NCBI RefSeq assembly: GCF_012849555.1
Contig: NZ_CP051685.1
Span: forward strand, 5,952,001 to 6,016,000
Reading direction: 5' to 3'
Source: Massilia forsythiae
Lineage (GTDB): Bacteria; Pseudomonadota; Gammaproteobacteria; Burkholderiales; Burkholderiaceae_D
Length of the DNA: 64,000 bases
Position 1 is the first letter of the stretch; every line of letters starts with the position of its first letter. Below the pieces are notes generated by a model. That model worked only from the letters and a program-made list of their open reading frames with translations. It made no database searches and was not told where the DNA came from. The translations under genes and the position numbers were made by a program. Of this stretch, positions 1 through 8,586 are shown piece after piece.

Positions 1-2
1 AG

Positions 3-458
3 CCGCCGCGCAACGTTGCCCTGCACCTGCATGCGGCCAAGCGTCTCAACCTCGATCCGCGCGGGCAATCGCTGGCGCTGCTGGTGCGCGTCTATAAGCT
101 GCGCCAGCGCGCCGCGTTCGAGCAGGCGCCGTATGCCGCCTTTCTGTCGCCGCAGGCCGAGCGCGAGGCGCTGGGCGCCGACCTGGTCGAGGTCAAGGAA
201 TTTACGCTGGTGCCCGGCCAGCGTCTCGACCTCAACGAAAAGCTGGCGCGCGACGCTTCCTACATCGGCGTCGTCGCCCTGTTCCATTCGCCTGCGCGCG
301 ACGGCTGGCGCCTGGCGTTTGCCGCCGCCGATGCCGAACAGGCCGGCGTGACGCTCGGCCTGCACGCCTGCGCGATGAGCGCCGGGGCGGGCGCGCCGGC
401 CGCCGGCGCTGTGGCCAAAGCCGGGTCCACGTCCCTGGCGCTTGTGCGCTGTCAATGA
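3..458 (+). CDS. tssJ: T6SS outer-membrane lipoprotein TssJ (5' end missing)
   Basis: Truncated by the left window edge; 151 codons are visible, read from base 3. TssJ is the outer-membrane lipoprotein of the T6SS membrane complex, and in the family it binds the periplasmic end of TssM. The visible part has the beta-sandwich pattern of the family (strand LALLVRVYKLRQ, then F-x-L-x-PGQ before a predicted loop) and ends with a Gly/Ala-rich tail. The signal peptide and lipobox cysteine are off the window. Position directly ahead of tssK and tssL strengthens the call. The upstream T6SS genes presumably continue to the left. Confidence 0.85.
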   Translation, partial: PPRNVALHLHAAKRLNLDPRGQSLALLVRVYKLRQRAAFEQAPYAAFLSPQAEREALGADLVEVKEFTLVPGQRLDLNEKLARDASYIGVVALFHSPARDGWRLAFAAADAEQAGVTLGLHACAMSAGAGAPAAGAVAKAGSTSLALVRCQ

Positions 459-543
459 CGTGCCGAGAGTTTCCAGCAAGCTAGGGATTGGTAGCAACTA
501 ACGATATGCCGCAACCAACCCGTACCAGCACAAGGAGGCAAGC

Positions 544-1890
544 GTGACGACAGCGTCGAAGGTCTTGTGGGGCGAGGGATTGTTCCTGCGTCCCCAGCAT
601 TTCCAGCAGCAGGACCGCTACCATGAAGCGCGCCTGAACGAAACCGCCGGCGCGCTGCACCCTTACTGCTGGGGCGTACGCAAACTGACCATCGACGCCG
701 ACGCCCTCAAGGCCGACGTGCTGCGCATCATCGAGCTGTCGTTGATCTTCCCCGACGGCGAAGTCTATCGCGCGCCCGACCACGACATGCTGCCGCCCCA
801 GGTGCGCCTGGGCGAGCTGCCGTCGGCGATGCAGGACATCAGCTTCCACGCCGCCCTGCCCTCGCTCAAGGTGCACGGCGAGAACTGCGCCGCGCGCGGC
901 GAAGCCCGGCCGGACGCGCGTTTCGGCCAGCGCGAGCACGATACCCAGGACCTGTTCACCGATGCAGCGCCGGCCCCGGTGGCGTATCTGACCAAGAGCC
1001 TGCGCCTGGTGCTGGAAAGCGAAGCGCTGGATTTCTACGACAGTTTTCCATTGCTGCGGCTGCGGCGCGTGGCCACCGGCGGCTTCGAGATAGACCACGA
1101 CTTCATCCCGCCCAGCCTGTCGATCGAAGGCGCACCCGGCCTGCACGCGCAACTGGCGCGCCTGATGGAAAAGCTGCTGGCCAAGGTGCACGCGCTGTAC
1201 GGCCATTACCGCGAGCCGAGCAAGAACGTGGTCGAACTGCGCGGCGGCGACGTCTCTTCGTTCTGGCTGCTGCACACCGCCAGCGCCGGGTATGCGGCGC
1301 TGGCCCATTACCTGGCGCACCGCGAACTGCATCCGGAACGGCTGTTCCAGGAATTGCTGGTGCTGGCGGGCGGCCTGATGACCTTTTCGCGCAGCGTCAA
1401 GCTGGAAGACTTGCCGGCCTATGCGCACCAGGATCCCGGCCCCGCGTTCGCGCGCCTGGACGGCATCCTGCGCGAACTGCTCGACACCGTGATCTCCTCG
1501 AAATATTTTTCGATCGCGCTGTCGAACGAGCGTCCGTCGTATCACCTGGGCATGCTCGACTCGGGCAAGATCAACCACCACACCGCGCTGTACCTGGGCG
1601 TGTCGGCCGACATGGCGGCGCTGCAGCTGGTGGATATCGTACCGCTGCGCTTCAAGATCGGCGCCCCGGAAGACGTCGACAAGCTGGTGCTGTCGGCCAT
1701 GCCGGGCGTGAAGCTGGTGCACGCGCCGCAGCTGCCGGCGGCGCTGCCGGTGCGCCCGGACACCTATTACTTCGTGCTGGAAAACCGCGGCGTGCTGTAC
1801 GACAGCATGCTCAAGGCGCAGGCGATCTCGATCTACGTGCCGAACGGCCTGCGCGACCTCAAACTCGAACTGATCGCGATCGCAGCATGA
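544..1890 (+). CDS. tssK: T6SS baseplate protein TssK
   Basis: 448 aa, usual length for TssK, the trimeric baseplate subunit that links the TssEFG wedge complex to the TssJLM membrane complex. The N-terminus carries the family signature LWGEGLFLRPQHFQ, and the C-terminal part contains the conserved SALSNERPSYHLGML-like segment (read here as IALSNERPSYHLGM). GTG start chosen because AAGGAGG lies 5 bases upstream (532-538). The stop codon overlaps the tssL start in an ATGA junction, so the two are probably translationally coupled. Cytoplasmic; no membrane segment seen. Confidence 0.95.
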   Translation: MTTASKVLWGEGLFLRPQHFQQQDRYHEARLNETAGALHPYCWGVRKLTIDADALKADVLRIIELSLIFPDGEVYRAPDHDMLPPQVRLGELPSAMQDISFHAALPSLKVHGENCAARGEARPDARFGQREHDTQDLFTDAAPAPVAYLTKSLRLVLESEALDFYDSFPLLRLRRVATGGFEIDHDFIPPSLSIEGAPGLHAQLARLMEKLLAKVHALYGHYREPSKNVVELRGGDVSSFWLLHTASAGYAALAHYLAHRELHPERLFQELLVLAGGLMTFSRSVKLEDLPAYAHQDPGPAFARLDGILRELLDTVISSKYFSIALSNERPSYHLGMLDSGKINHHTALYLGVSADMAALQLVDIVPLRFKIGAPEDVDKLVLSAMPGVKLVHAPQLPAALPVRPDTYYFVLENRGVLYDSMLKAQAISIYVPNGLRDLKLELIAIAA

Positions 1891-2648
1891 GCCCACATGT
1901 CGAACGGCGCGCCGCGCCCACTCCGCGCAACGCCGCCGGCGCCGCGCCCCAGTCCCTGGTCGACCTCATGACCGAGGGTTTCTACGCGCTGTTCCTGCTC
2001 AAGGGCGGCAGCGGGCCGCAGGACAAGACCGCATTCGCCGACCACATGACCACGTTCCTGGGCGACGTCGACCGCAACGCCAAGGCGCTCGGCATCCCGG
2101 CGGAAGACGTCACCGCGGCCAAGTACGCGTTCTGCGCGGCGGTCGACGAGATCATCCTGCGCTCCGACTACGACATCCGCGACGCCTGGGAAACCCGGCC
2201 GCTGCAACTGCGCCTGTTCGGCGACCAGCTCGCCGGCGAGCACTTCTTCCAGCGCCTGGAAGACCTGCGCGCCAAGGGCAGCGTGCACCTGCAGGCGCTC
2301 GAGGTGTTCCACATGTGCCTGCTGCTCGGCTTCCAGGGCCGCTTTGCCCTGGACGGCAAGGACAAGCTGAACTACCTGACCGCGCGCCTGGGCGACGAGA
2401 TCGCGCGCATGCGCGGCAAGAGCCGCGGCTTCGCCCCGCACGCCGAACGGCCCGACCAGATCGTCCACACGCTCGGCAGCGACCTGTCGCTGTGGGTATT
2501 GAGCGCCGTGTTCGCGCTGACGGCGCTGGGCGGCTACCTGGGTTTTCGCACCGCCCTCGCCCACGAGACCGACCGCGCGCTGGCCGGCTACAACGACCTG
2601 GTCAAACTGCCGCCCCGCTCCGCCAACGTGACCATTACCCTTCCCTGA
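1887..2648 (+). CDS. tssL: T6SS inner-membrane protein TssL (DotU/IcmH family)
   Basis: 253 aa. TssL is the inner-membrane component that recruits the baseplate to TssM. The N-terminal cytoplasmic DotU domain is recognisable (LVDLMTEGFYALFLLKGG, then CAAVDEIILRSDYD) and one membrane helix lies near the C-terminus (about residues 204-225, SLWVLSAVFALTALGGYLGF). The protein stops about 28 residues after this helix, so it has no fused OmpA-like peptidoglycan-binding domain; a separate OmpA-like gene faces it at 2895-3686. Last gene of the rightward half of the T6SS locus. Confidence 0.93.
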   Translation: MSPHVERRAAPTPRNAAGAAPQSLVDLMTEGFYALFLLKGGSGPQDKTAFADHMTTFLGDVDRNAKALGIPAEDVTAAKYAFCAAVDEIILRSDYDIRDAWETRPLQLRLFGDQLAGEHFFQRLEDLRAKGSVHLQALEVFHMCLLLGFQGRFALDGKDKLNYLTARLGDEIARMRGKSRGFAPHAERPDQIVHTLGSDLSLWVLSAVFALTALGGYLGFRTALAHETDRALAGYNDLVKLPPRSANVTITLP

Positions 2649-2894
2649 CACGCATCAAACCGGGGTCAGAGCCCGAATTTTGGCAATGACCCTGGCACAA
2701 TTCGGGCGCAATTCGGGGTCAGAGCACTTTGTCGATCAATTGTTTGAGCATATCCAACGTCGACGAGCCCAGGCATTCGCAATGAAGCATTGGTCGATAC
2801 AGCGCGCTCACACTCTGATTTTGCTGCAGGGCCATGTCTTTCTGAAGTGCTCTGACCCCGACATTGTGCTCTGACCCCGAATCTGACCCCGAAT
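2649..2894. repeat. Cluster of GGGGTCAGAG repeats between convergent T6SS genes, including a MITE-like unit
   Basis: This gap between convergent tssL and the OmpA-like gene is packed with copies of one motif in both orientations. CGGGGTCAGAGCACTT at 2714-2729 is the exact reverse complement of 2845-2860, bounding a 147-base unit with 16-base terminal inverted repeats. Further copies occur at 2661-2672, 2867-2882 and 2883-2894, the last ending directly beside the OmpA stop codon. A second inverted pair, GCCCGAATT (2671-2679) and AATTCGGGC (2699-2707), could form a hairpin. I recall similar GGGGTCAGAG sequences beside REP-associated (RAYT) transposases in Burkholderiales, but no transposase is present. 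No target-site duplication is evident. The island may act as the terminator for both converging transcripts. Confidence 0.7.
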
Positions 2895-3686
2895 CTACTG
2901 GACGACCTTGAATTCGATGCGGCGGTTGCGGGCACGGCCTTCGGGGGTGCGGTTGTCGGCCACCGGGCGGTCCGGGCCTTCGCCGGAGACGGCGATCATG
3001 TCGCCGTTCACGCCGCGCCCCGCCACGTAGCTCTTGACCGCCTCGGCGCGCGCCTGGCTGAGCGACAGGTTGCCGGCGCGCGAACCGGCGTTGTCGGTAT
3101 GGCCGATCACCTCGACCTTCTTGTCCTTCATGCGCAGCAACGCCACGCTCATCTGGTCGAGGATGGCCCTGCCGGAATCGGTCAGCGCCGCCTTGCCCGA
3201 CTCGAATTCGATGATGCGGTCGGCCAGCGCGGCATCGAGCATGCCCTGCTCCGACGCCGCCACGCGCAGGCCGTTGTTGAGCGTGTAGCCCTGGCCCAGC
3301 TCGAGCGCGCTGTCGGCGCCGATCCTGGCGCGCTGTTCCTCGCTGGCGACGTCGCCGCGCAGGCTGACGATGACGCCGTCCACCTGCAGCTGGCCGCGGC
3401 TGACCAGCTTCAGGTTTGGGCCGATCAGCTTGCCCACCCGCTCGTTCCAATCCGGCGGCGCCACCACCCGTCCTACCGCCAGCTGGTCGACCACGCGCTC
3501 GGTGCCGTACAGCGCGCGCAGGCGCGCCAGCAGGGCGGATTTGGCGGCATCGTCGGCGACCGTGCCGGACACCACGATCGGCGCAGTCGCCGCTGCCGGC
3601 GCCGTCGTGGCCGCCCGCACCGGCAGCACGGCGCAGGCCAGCGCCGCGCCCAGGAACGCGGCGGCAAACGGGAGAGATGTGTTCAC
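2895..3686 (-). CDS. OmpA-family peptidoglycan-binding protein of the T6SS locus
   Basis: 263 aa. A signal peptide (about residues 1-26, ending ...VLPVRA) indicates export to the periplasm. The middle (about 35-130) resembles a BON-like fold, and the C-terminal third is an OmpA domain with the expected signatures IGHTDNAGS, LSLSQARAEAVKSYV and GPDRPVADN...GRARNRRIEF, including the Asp and Arg that bind diaminopimelate. In other T6SS loci this job is done by a TssL C-terminal domain or by TagL-type proteins, so this protein probably ties the apparatus to the cell wall (inference). GTG start at 3686 overlaps the tagF stop (GTGA), giving a coupled tssM-tagF-ompA operon. The reading frame stays open upstream, but that stretch is tagF in another frame. 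Confidence 0.88.
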   Translation of the reverse strand: MNTSLPFAAAFLGAALACAVLPVRAATTAPAAATAPIVVSGTVADDAAKSALLARLRALYGTERVVDQLAVGRVVAPPDWNERVGKLIGPNLKLVSRGQLQVDGVIVSLRGDVASEEQRARIGADSALELGQGYTLNNGLRVAASEQGMLDAALADRIIEFESGKAALTDSGRAILDQMSVALLRMKDKKVEVIGHTDNAGSRAGNLSLSQARAEAVKSYVAGRGVNGDMIAVSGEGPDRPVADNRTPEGRARNRRIEFKVVQ

Positions 3687-4660
3687 GATGCGGCTCCGAT
3701 AAAGGTTTTCAGGAACAGTTCGCGCGCCAGGCGCAGTGGCAGCATCGGCTGTTCCAGGTAGCTGGCCAGTGCGCGCACGTCGATGTCGATGCCCATCTGC
3801 TCGTCGATCCAGCGGTTGTCCTCGAGGTGCACCTGCTGCTCGGCGGCGACCAGCGGATCGATCAGCGCATGCAGGGCGGCGGCGGCGGCCCCGCCGAAGC
3901 CGATCACCAGCGCCGGCCGTTCGCGCACCCGGGTCAGGAACAGCACCAGGTCGTAGCCGGCGCGGCGCACGAAAGGCGCGACCAGCGCCAGCCAGAACGC
4001 CGCCACCAGGAAGCGGGCGCCATCGTCGCGCGGCAGCGGCAACACCAGGCTCTTGTGCAGCGCCGCCGGGCGGCTGTGCATCACCGGCTGCAGCAGCAAT
4101 CCCAGGCCAAGGATCGTGCGGTTGGCCGCCAGGCCGAGCTGGCTCGATAGCGAACCGACCGTATGCACGGCCAGGAACTCGGCCAGCGCCGCATCGTGCG
4201 CGGCATCCGGCTCGCCCAGCGCCGGCGGCGCGTCCAGGATCGCCTGCAATTGCGCGGCCGGATCGGCGGCGCCGAGCACGCACGGTACCGCATTCTCCAG
4301 CAGGCGCCACAGCGGGCCCAGCGCCAGCGGGCAATGCGCGAAATAGGCGGCCGGGTCGAGCAGGTCCAGCGTGCGCATGGTGAGGAAAGGATAGCGCCGC
4401 CCCGACCGGTCGCGGCTGGCGACCACGTGTCCTGCCACCGCGTGCCGGCGTGCCGGTCCGGCAAAGACGAAGCTGGCCGGCGCCATGCCGTCGTAGTTCA
4501 GCTTCCAGCGCGCGTCGGCCGGCAGCCGCGCCATCACCTGCGCCAGCCAGTCGTCGAGCATGGTCACCACCGGCTGGTCGTCGGCAGCCTTGATGAAGTC
4601 GTCGTGCGCCGGAATCTTGCCGAAGTAGCCGACCCGGCTGGCGTTGGCGGCGCGCGTCAT
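3683..4660 (-). CDS. tagF: T6SS-associated protein TagF
   Basis: 325 aa. TagF proteins are post-translational repressors of T6SS firing in several bacteria (in Pseudomonas the TagF domain acts with PppA and Fha). The family N-terminus is clear (VGYFGKIPAHDDFIKA), followed by LDDWLAQVM and the FVFAGP...G...SRDRSGRRYPF segment. The C-terminal half (LIDPLVAAEQQVHLEDNRW onward) extends beyond the short TagF core. ATG start chosen at 4660: it overlaps the tssM stop in an ATGA junction, and the open frame further upstream lies inside tssM. No PppA phosphatase domain is fused. Confidence 0.9.
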   Translation of the reverse strand: MTRAANASRVGYFGKIPAHDDFIKAADDQPVVTMLDDWLAQVMARLPADARWKLNYDGMAPASFVFAGPARRHAVAGHVVASRDRSGRRYPFLTMRTLDLLDPAAYFAHCPLALGPLWRLLENAVPCVLGAADPAAQLQAILDAPPALGEPDAAHDAALAEFLAVHTVGSLSSQLGLAANRTILGLGLLLQPVMHSRPAALHKSLVLPLPRDDGARFLVAAFWLALVAPFVRRAGYDLVLFLTRVRERPALVIGFGGAAAAALHALIDPLVAAEQQVHLEDNRWIDEQMGIDIDVRALASYLEQPMLPLRLARELFLKTFIGAAS

Positions 4661-7600
4661 TGCGATGCTCTCGCCAGTGCCGGCGCACTGCCCGCAGCCG
4701 CGGCCGCGGTGGCGCCGGCGGCAACCGATGCCGCCGCACCGGCGGCCGGCGCGGCGCGGCCGACGATCGCTTCCGGCAGGCGCAAGCCGTTGAAGCCGCG
4801 ACTGGCCTGGGCCGCGCCGCCGCCGGCGCCATCGCTGGTGTTGGTATCGCTGACGATCTTCAGGTTGACCGCCACCGCCACGCCGCCGGCGCTCCAGCGC
4901 AGCTCGTGCACGCCGGGGCCGAGGCGCTTCTTCTCGGCGGCGCCGATCATGCGCTGCAGGCCGAACTGGCCGGGCTCGCTGAACAGTTCCACCGTGCGCC
5001 CGTCGAAAGCCACGGCGCTGATCTTCACGCCGCTGGTGCCCTGCGGTCCCGGATGCACCATGTTGACCCAGGCCGGCGGCGTGTTGCGGTAACGTAGCTG
5101 CTGGCCGTCGATCTCGATCGTGTATTCGGTCACGCCGGATGCCGCCAGCGGCAGCAGCTGGAACACCTGCTGCGGTCCGCTGCTGGCCGCCACGCCGTTG
5201 GCCGACAGCGGCGCCACCCAGCCCGGAAAGCCGCTCACCGCCTGCGGCGCCAGCGTGATGCCGAGGTCGGCCCAAGTACGGCTGGAAAGCACGTCGCCGC
5301 GCCGCACCACCAGCGGCCCCATGGTGGTGCCGACGAACTTGGCGACCGTGCCTTCCGGTCCGAACACCTGGCCGATCTCGGCCGGCGTGGCCTGGATCTG
5401 CGCCGAGGGCGCGAACGGGTATTTGGCCGCCAGGTTCTTCTGGAACGGCTCGACCACCTGGGCCTGCCAGGTCTTGTTGATCTCGGATTCGGACGGCAGC
5501 ACGATCATGGCGAAGGTCTGGGTCAACGGCCGCACCAGCAGCGGGCGCAGCATCTGCTTCTGGCTGTCGCTCATCCCGGTCAGCATCTGCTCGTCCACGT
5601 ATTTCAAGGCGTCGGCCAGTTCCGAGCCGCTGCCTTCCAGCGTCTGCTGCATCAGCTGCTTGGCGCCGGGGCCGGGATCGCCCTGGTTCTTCAGCGCGTT
5701 CAACCGGCTGCGCAGTTTCGACAGCGCATCCAGGTAGCCGGTCATCAGGGACGCGTCCTTTTCCCTGGTGCCGACCAGGCGCGCCACGCCGGCGAACTCC
5801 CGCCCGACCGGGCCCGCCGCGACCGGCGCCCCGCCCAGCGGCAGCGGACCGACCGCATCGGCCAGCTGGCGCGCATCGCTCGGCGCCCGGCGCAGGATCA
5901 CTTCGCGGAACCATCCCTGCAGGCCGCGCTTGACCTTTTCGTTGACGACCCGCGCCTGGGCCGGATCGTCCCACACGGTCTGCTCGTACACGGTGCGCAG
6001 CAGCTTGGCCAGCGGCGAGGCCTGCGGATCGCCGAGGCGGTTCATCGCCTGCACGCTGCCCTCGAAACCATTCAGGTCGGCCACCGTCACGCCCTGCACG
6101 AACTTGGCCCATTCCTTCGCGTAGTCGGCCTTGTACAGGTCGACCAGCGCGCGCTGGATCTGTTCGGGGCTGCCTTCCAGCGTCAGGTCGTCCTTGGCCA
6201 CGCTCTTCAGCACCCAGTCGGTGCTCTGCAGTTCGCGGCTGGACGCCTCGCGGATCGCGCCCTGGATGAATTTTTCCCAGGCGTCGCGGGTAAAGGCGCC
6301 GCTGACCGCGTAGCTGCCGACCAGCAGCGCCTGGTCCTGCTCGCCGACGATGCGCGCCACCGTCACCGCCGGGAAGCGGGTGGCCGCGCGGGTGCGGATG
6401 TCGGCGTACACGCGCTCGCGCGCCGGCGTGCCGCGCACCACCCGGCGCAGGTTTTCGCGCGCCGTGTCCAGCAGGCCGAGCTTGGGCGTAACCTGCGGCC
6501 AGGCCGGGTCGTCCAGGTGCGCCAGCACGAAGGTCAGCAGGCGCTCGGCGCTGCGGATGGTCTGCTCGTGCGTCATGGCGCCGCGGTTCTGGGCCAGCCA
6601 GCCGCGCCAGTAGCGGGTCAGCTGGTCGTTCAGGTGGCCCGGTTCGGCGTGCGACTTATCGGCCAGCATCAGGTAGGTTTTCAATGCGTTATAGGCATCG
6701 CCGACGTTGGTGGGCGAGGCGTCCTGGTACGGCTGGCCGGGACGTGCCACCGGCGCCGCCTTGGCGTTCGGATCGAGCTGGGCGGCGTTGGCATTCATGT
6801 CCGCGAGCAGCGCCTCCAGCGCGCCCGTTACCGGCAGCACCATGCCCTCGCGCACGCCGGCAAAGTATTCGTCGCGCAGCTTGCGCTCCAGCGCCGCGCC
6901 CTGGTACAAGCCGAAGGACAGCGCCAGCGGCCGCTCCTTGCGGTATTTTTCCAGTTGTTCGATGCGGTCCTGCAGGATTTCCAGTCCCTCCAGGCGCGAT
7001 TGCAGGTCGTTGCGCCCGGCCTGCAGCTTGTTGACCCTGGCGAGGTCCGCCTGCACGCCGGTCACCAGCTGGCGGTTGCCCATGGTCGACCAGCTCCACC
7101 CGCCCAGCGCGCAGCCGAGCACGAGGGTGGCGGCGAAGAACACCCCGTACTTCATGCGCGCGGCATGCGGATTCGTATAGCGCTTGACCAGGTCGCGATC
7201 CGCGAAGATCACGTTCCTGAACAGCTCCAGCAGGAAGTAGCCGGCCTGTTCAAAGGACTGTCCCTCGGCCTGGCCGTGCGGCTGTTCGCGCAGCTTGAGG
7301 TCGAAGCGGCCGGCCACGCGCCGCGACGACAGGTTCTCGACCGTGCCTTCCTGCAGCGCGCTGGTGAAATAGAAGCCGCGGAACACCGGCTTGAACTGCC
7401 AGGTGTTTTCCTCGAACAGGGTGGCCAGGAAAGCGCGCAATTGCGGGCGCAGCGAGGCGAATTCGAGCGGGAAGGTGAACACGCCGGGCCGCATCGCGGC
7501 GCTGCGGTTGGCGCCCATGCCGGCCAGGCTCATTTCCCGGAGGCCGTCGACCAGTTCGTCGAAATGCTGGTCGAAGAAGCCCAGCACGTCCTGCGGCGTG

Positions 7601-8469
7601 CTGCGCCGGTTGTAGCGCAGCGTGGCGCCCCAGGCGCGCTCGCGCTCGCCGCGTTCGCTGCCATGGAAAAAGTCGGCAAAGCCGGCGACCAGATCGGCCT
7701 TGGTGAAGATGACGTACACCGGCGCATGCACGCCCAACCGCTCGGTCAGTTCCTGCACCCGGGTGCGCAGGCTCTTGGCCAGTTCGATCGAGGCGCCCGG
7801 CGCGCCGCCGGCCAGTTCGGCCACGCTGACCGCGACCAGGATGCCGTTGACCGGTGCGCGCGGGCGGTGCTTGCGCAGCAGGTCGAGGAAGTTGAACCAC
7901 TCGGTGCGGTCGGCTTCGTACACGGCGTAACGGCCGGCGGTGTCGAGCAGGATGCCGTCGGTGGTGAAGAACCAGTCGCAATTGCGGGTACCGCCCACGC
8001 CCTGCACCGCCTTGCGGCCGGGGATCGGGAAGGTCAGCCCGGAATGCTTGATGGCACTGCTTTTTCCCGCCGCCGGATTCCCGATGATCATGTACCACGG
8101 CAGCTCATACAGGGCGGCGGCGCCGCGCGTCAGGCCCAGCTTGGACGTCTTGATGGTGCCGATCGCTTCCAGCATGTTCTTGCGCAGCACGGCGGTATCG
8201 CCGTTGGTGCCATCGGCGGACCTGCCGTCGCCCTCCTGCGCGGCCGCCACCACCGCGTCGCTCAATTGCGCCGCCGCGCGCTTGCGGCGCGACGCCCGCA
8301 CCAGCCACCAGGCGCCCCAGGCCGCCAGCAGCACCAGGCCGGCCAGCAGGGTCCACAGCGCGGCGATCTCGAGCGTGTCCGCGCCGAGGTACAGAAGGGC
8401 CGCGAATGCGGCGAGGCCGATCGCGGTCAAGGTGCGTCGATCGGTGAAGAATTGCCGGAGTCGGGCCAT
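4657..8469 (-). CDS. tssM: T6SS inner-membrane ATPase-like protein TssM (IcmF family)
   Basis: 1270 aa, within the usual TssM range. TssM spans the periplasm and connects TssL to TssJ. Two N-terminal membrane helices lie at about residues 14-57; the cytoplasmic NTPase-like domain has an intact Walker A (GNPAAGKSS, residues 130-138); a third helix (YGVFFAATLVLGCALGGW) leads into the long periplasmic region with the IcmF-related and C-terminal beta domains. The last 40 residues are Ala-rich and probably disordered. First gene of the leftward half-operon tssM-tagF-ompA. No strong ribosome-binding site is seen at the start. Confidence 0.95.
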   Translation of the reverse strand: MARLRQFFTDRRTLTAIGLAAFAALLYLGADTLEIAALWTLLAGLVLLAAWGAWWLVRASRRKRAAAQLSDAVVAAAQEGDGRSADGTNGDTAVLRKNMLEAIGTIKTSKLGLTRGAAALYELPWYMIIGNPAAGKSSAIKHSGLTFPIPGRKAVQGVGGTRNCDWFFTTDGILLDTAGRYAVYEADRTEWFNFLDLLRKHRPRAPVNGILVAVSVAELAGGAPGASIELAKSLRTRVQELTERLGVHAPVYVIFTKADLVAGFADFFHGSERGERERAWGATLRYNRRSTPQDVLGFFDQHFDELVDGLREMSLAGMGANRSAAMRPGVFTFPLEFASLRPQLRAFLATLFEENTWQFKPVFRGFYFTSALQEGTVENLSSRRVAGRFDLKLREQPHGQAEGQSFEQAGYFLLELFRNVIFADRDLVKRYTNPHAARMKYGVFFAATLVLGCALGGWSWSTMGNRQLVTGVQADLARVNKLQAGRNDLQSRLEGLEILQDRIEQLEKYRKERPLALSFGLYQGAALERKLRDEYFAGVREGMVLPVTGALEALLADMNANAAQLDPNAKAAPVARPGQPYQDASPTNVGDAYNALKTYLMLADKSHAEPGHLNDQLTRYWRGWLAQNRGAMTHEQTIRSAERLLTFVLAHLDDPAWPQVTPKLGLLDTARENLRRVVRGTPARERVYADIRTRAATRFPAVTVARIVGEQDQALLVGSYAVSGAFTRDAWEKFIQGAIREASSRELQSTDWVLKSVAKDDLTLEGSPEQIQRALVDLYKADYAKEWAKFVQGVTVADLNGFEGSVQAMNRLGDPQASPLAKLLRTVYEQTVWDDPAQARVVNEKVKRGLQGWFREVILRRAPSDARQLADAVGPLPLGGAPVAAGPVGREFAGVARLVGTREKDASLMTGYLDALSKLRSRLNALKNQGDPGPGAKQLMQQTLEGSGSELADALKYVDEQMLTGMSDSQKQMLRPLLVRPLTQTFAMIVLPSESEINKTWQAQVVEPFQKNLAAKYPFAPSAQIQATPAEIGQVFGPEGTVAKFVGTTMGPLVVRRGDVLSSRTWADLGITLAPQAVSGFPGWVAPLSANGVAASSGPQQVFQLLPLAASGVTEYTIEIDGQQLRYRNTPPAWVNMVHPGPQGTSGVKISAVAFDGRTVELFSEPGQFGLQRMIGAAEKKRLGPGVHELRWSAGGVAVAVNLKIVSDTNTSDGAGGGAAQASRGFNGLRLPEAIVGRAAPAAGAAASVAAGATAAAAAGSAPALARASQ

Positions 8470-8586
8470 GGCGGTGGAGTCGGAAGTTGAGGGAGACCAC
8501 GGCGAAGTCTGGCACTATTTCCAGCGCGAAAGTTTGAGCGAAAACAAGGCCGCCCCCGTGCCTGCATTGCCCTGCCAGCATGCGTG

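Noticed and set aside
2680..2874. 64-codon frame in the repeat island
   Set aside because: It lies entirely within the inverted-repeat unit, has no ribosome-binding site and no recognisable product.
2719..3450. Leftward frame ending in the repeat island (…LDMLKQLIDKVL)
   Set aside because: Most of it is the OmpA gene read in another frame; the terminal part is repeat sequence. I could not match it to a transposase.
3687..4832. N-terminal extension of the OmpA-like protein
   Set aside because: The frame is open, but it is the tagF gene in a different frame; the GTG at 3686 begins a proper signal peptide and overlaps the tagF stop.
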